The notes under the pieces were generated by a model. The model was not told the origin of the DNA, did not search any database, and saw nothing but the letters and a program-made list of their open reading frames with translations. A stretch of DNA of 64,000 bases from Thalassotalea_H sp040779345 (lineage in GTDB: Bacteria; Pseudomonadota; Gammaproteobacteria; Enterobacterales; Alteromonadaceae): positions 1 to 64,000 of the forward strand of contig JBFONU010000007.1 of NCBI GenBank assembly GCA_040779345.1, in the 5' to 3' direction. Shown here one piece after another: positions 63,983 through 64,000 of this stretch (position 1 is its first letter; the number at the start of each line of letters is the position of its first letter). Both the position numbers and the translations under genes were made by a program.

Positions 63983-64000
63983 CTCATTTATTTTTAAGAT

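Noticed and set aside
1..64000. CRISPR arrays, insertion sequences, prophage or rRNA
   Set aside because: No regularly spaced repeats, transposase or integrase text, phage structural genes or rRNA were seen. The content looks like conserved core chromosome.

Overview
This 64 kb window looks like chromosomal core genome from an AT-rich marine gammaproteobacterium of the order Alteromonadales, most likely the Colwelliaceae (Colwellia/Thalassotalea type). The reasons are the low GC, the style of the proteins, and gene neighbourhoods shared with E. coli, Vibrio and Shewanella: mrp/metG divergent, alaA-yfbR, deoA-cdd, grxD/sodB, yeaG-yeaH-ycgB, fadR/nhaB-dsbB and map-glnD. The taxonomic call is inference. 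I see no rRNA, prophage, insertion sequence or CRISPR array.

Layout. 1-1.1 kb: a minus-strand tRNA operon (Ala, then two tandemly duplicated Glu units) read from a near-consensus sigma70 promoter. 1.1-6.7 kb: yvcK, dcd and apbC/mrp, metG, and a GNAT protein. 6.9-9.3 kb: an orphan NMT1-like binding protein followed directly by a membrane GGDEF protein. 9.6-13.7 kb: fdhD, a YdeP-type molybdopterin oxidoreductase and an AAA ATPase. 13.8-16.0 kb: a DUF3718 secreted protein behind a c-di-GMP-I (GEMM) riboswitch, an S4 RNA-binding protein, and a pentapeptide-repeat/potassium-channel fusion. 16.1-24.4 kb: proS, a membrane-anchored unknown, an LRAT-like protein, alaA-yfbR, a VC2046/SO_2500-like protein and deoA-cdd. 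24.7-34.0 kb: an AraC/GyrI-like regulator, an M28 peptidase, an S9 peptidase, ygiQ and a membrane unknown. 34.5-40.3 kb: ybiT, rlmJ, a GFA protein, a small unknown, and a DEAD-box helicase with a periplasmic binding protein. 40.5-46.0 kb: an NTF2-like exported protein, a large secreted M4 metalloprotease with three PPC domains and a carbohydrate-binding tail, and a LytS/LytTR two-component pair. 46.2-48.1 kb: a redox group (2-Cys peroxiredoxin, grxD, sodB). 48.4-53.2 kb: yeaG-yeaH-ycgB. 53.3-56.5 kb: fadR, nhaB, dsbB. 56.6-64 kb: a LiaF-like FGG-repeat protein, a DUF2986 protein, an M19 dipeptidase, a second GGDEF protein, map and glnD.

Themes. Cyclic di-GMP appears three times (two GGDEF proteins, one riboswitch). 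Exported peptidases (M28, S9, M19, M4) suggest growth on protein or peptides. Much of the rest is translation and nucleotide housekeeping. The least explained parts are the binding-protein/GGDEF gene pair, the riboswitch-controlled DUF3718 gene, the pentapeptide-channel fusion, and a nine-G tract inside the sensor kinase gene.
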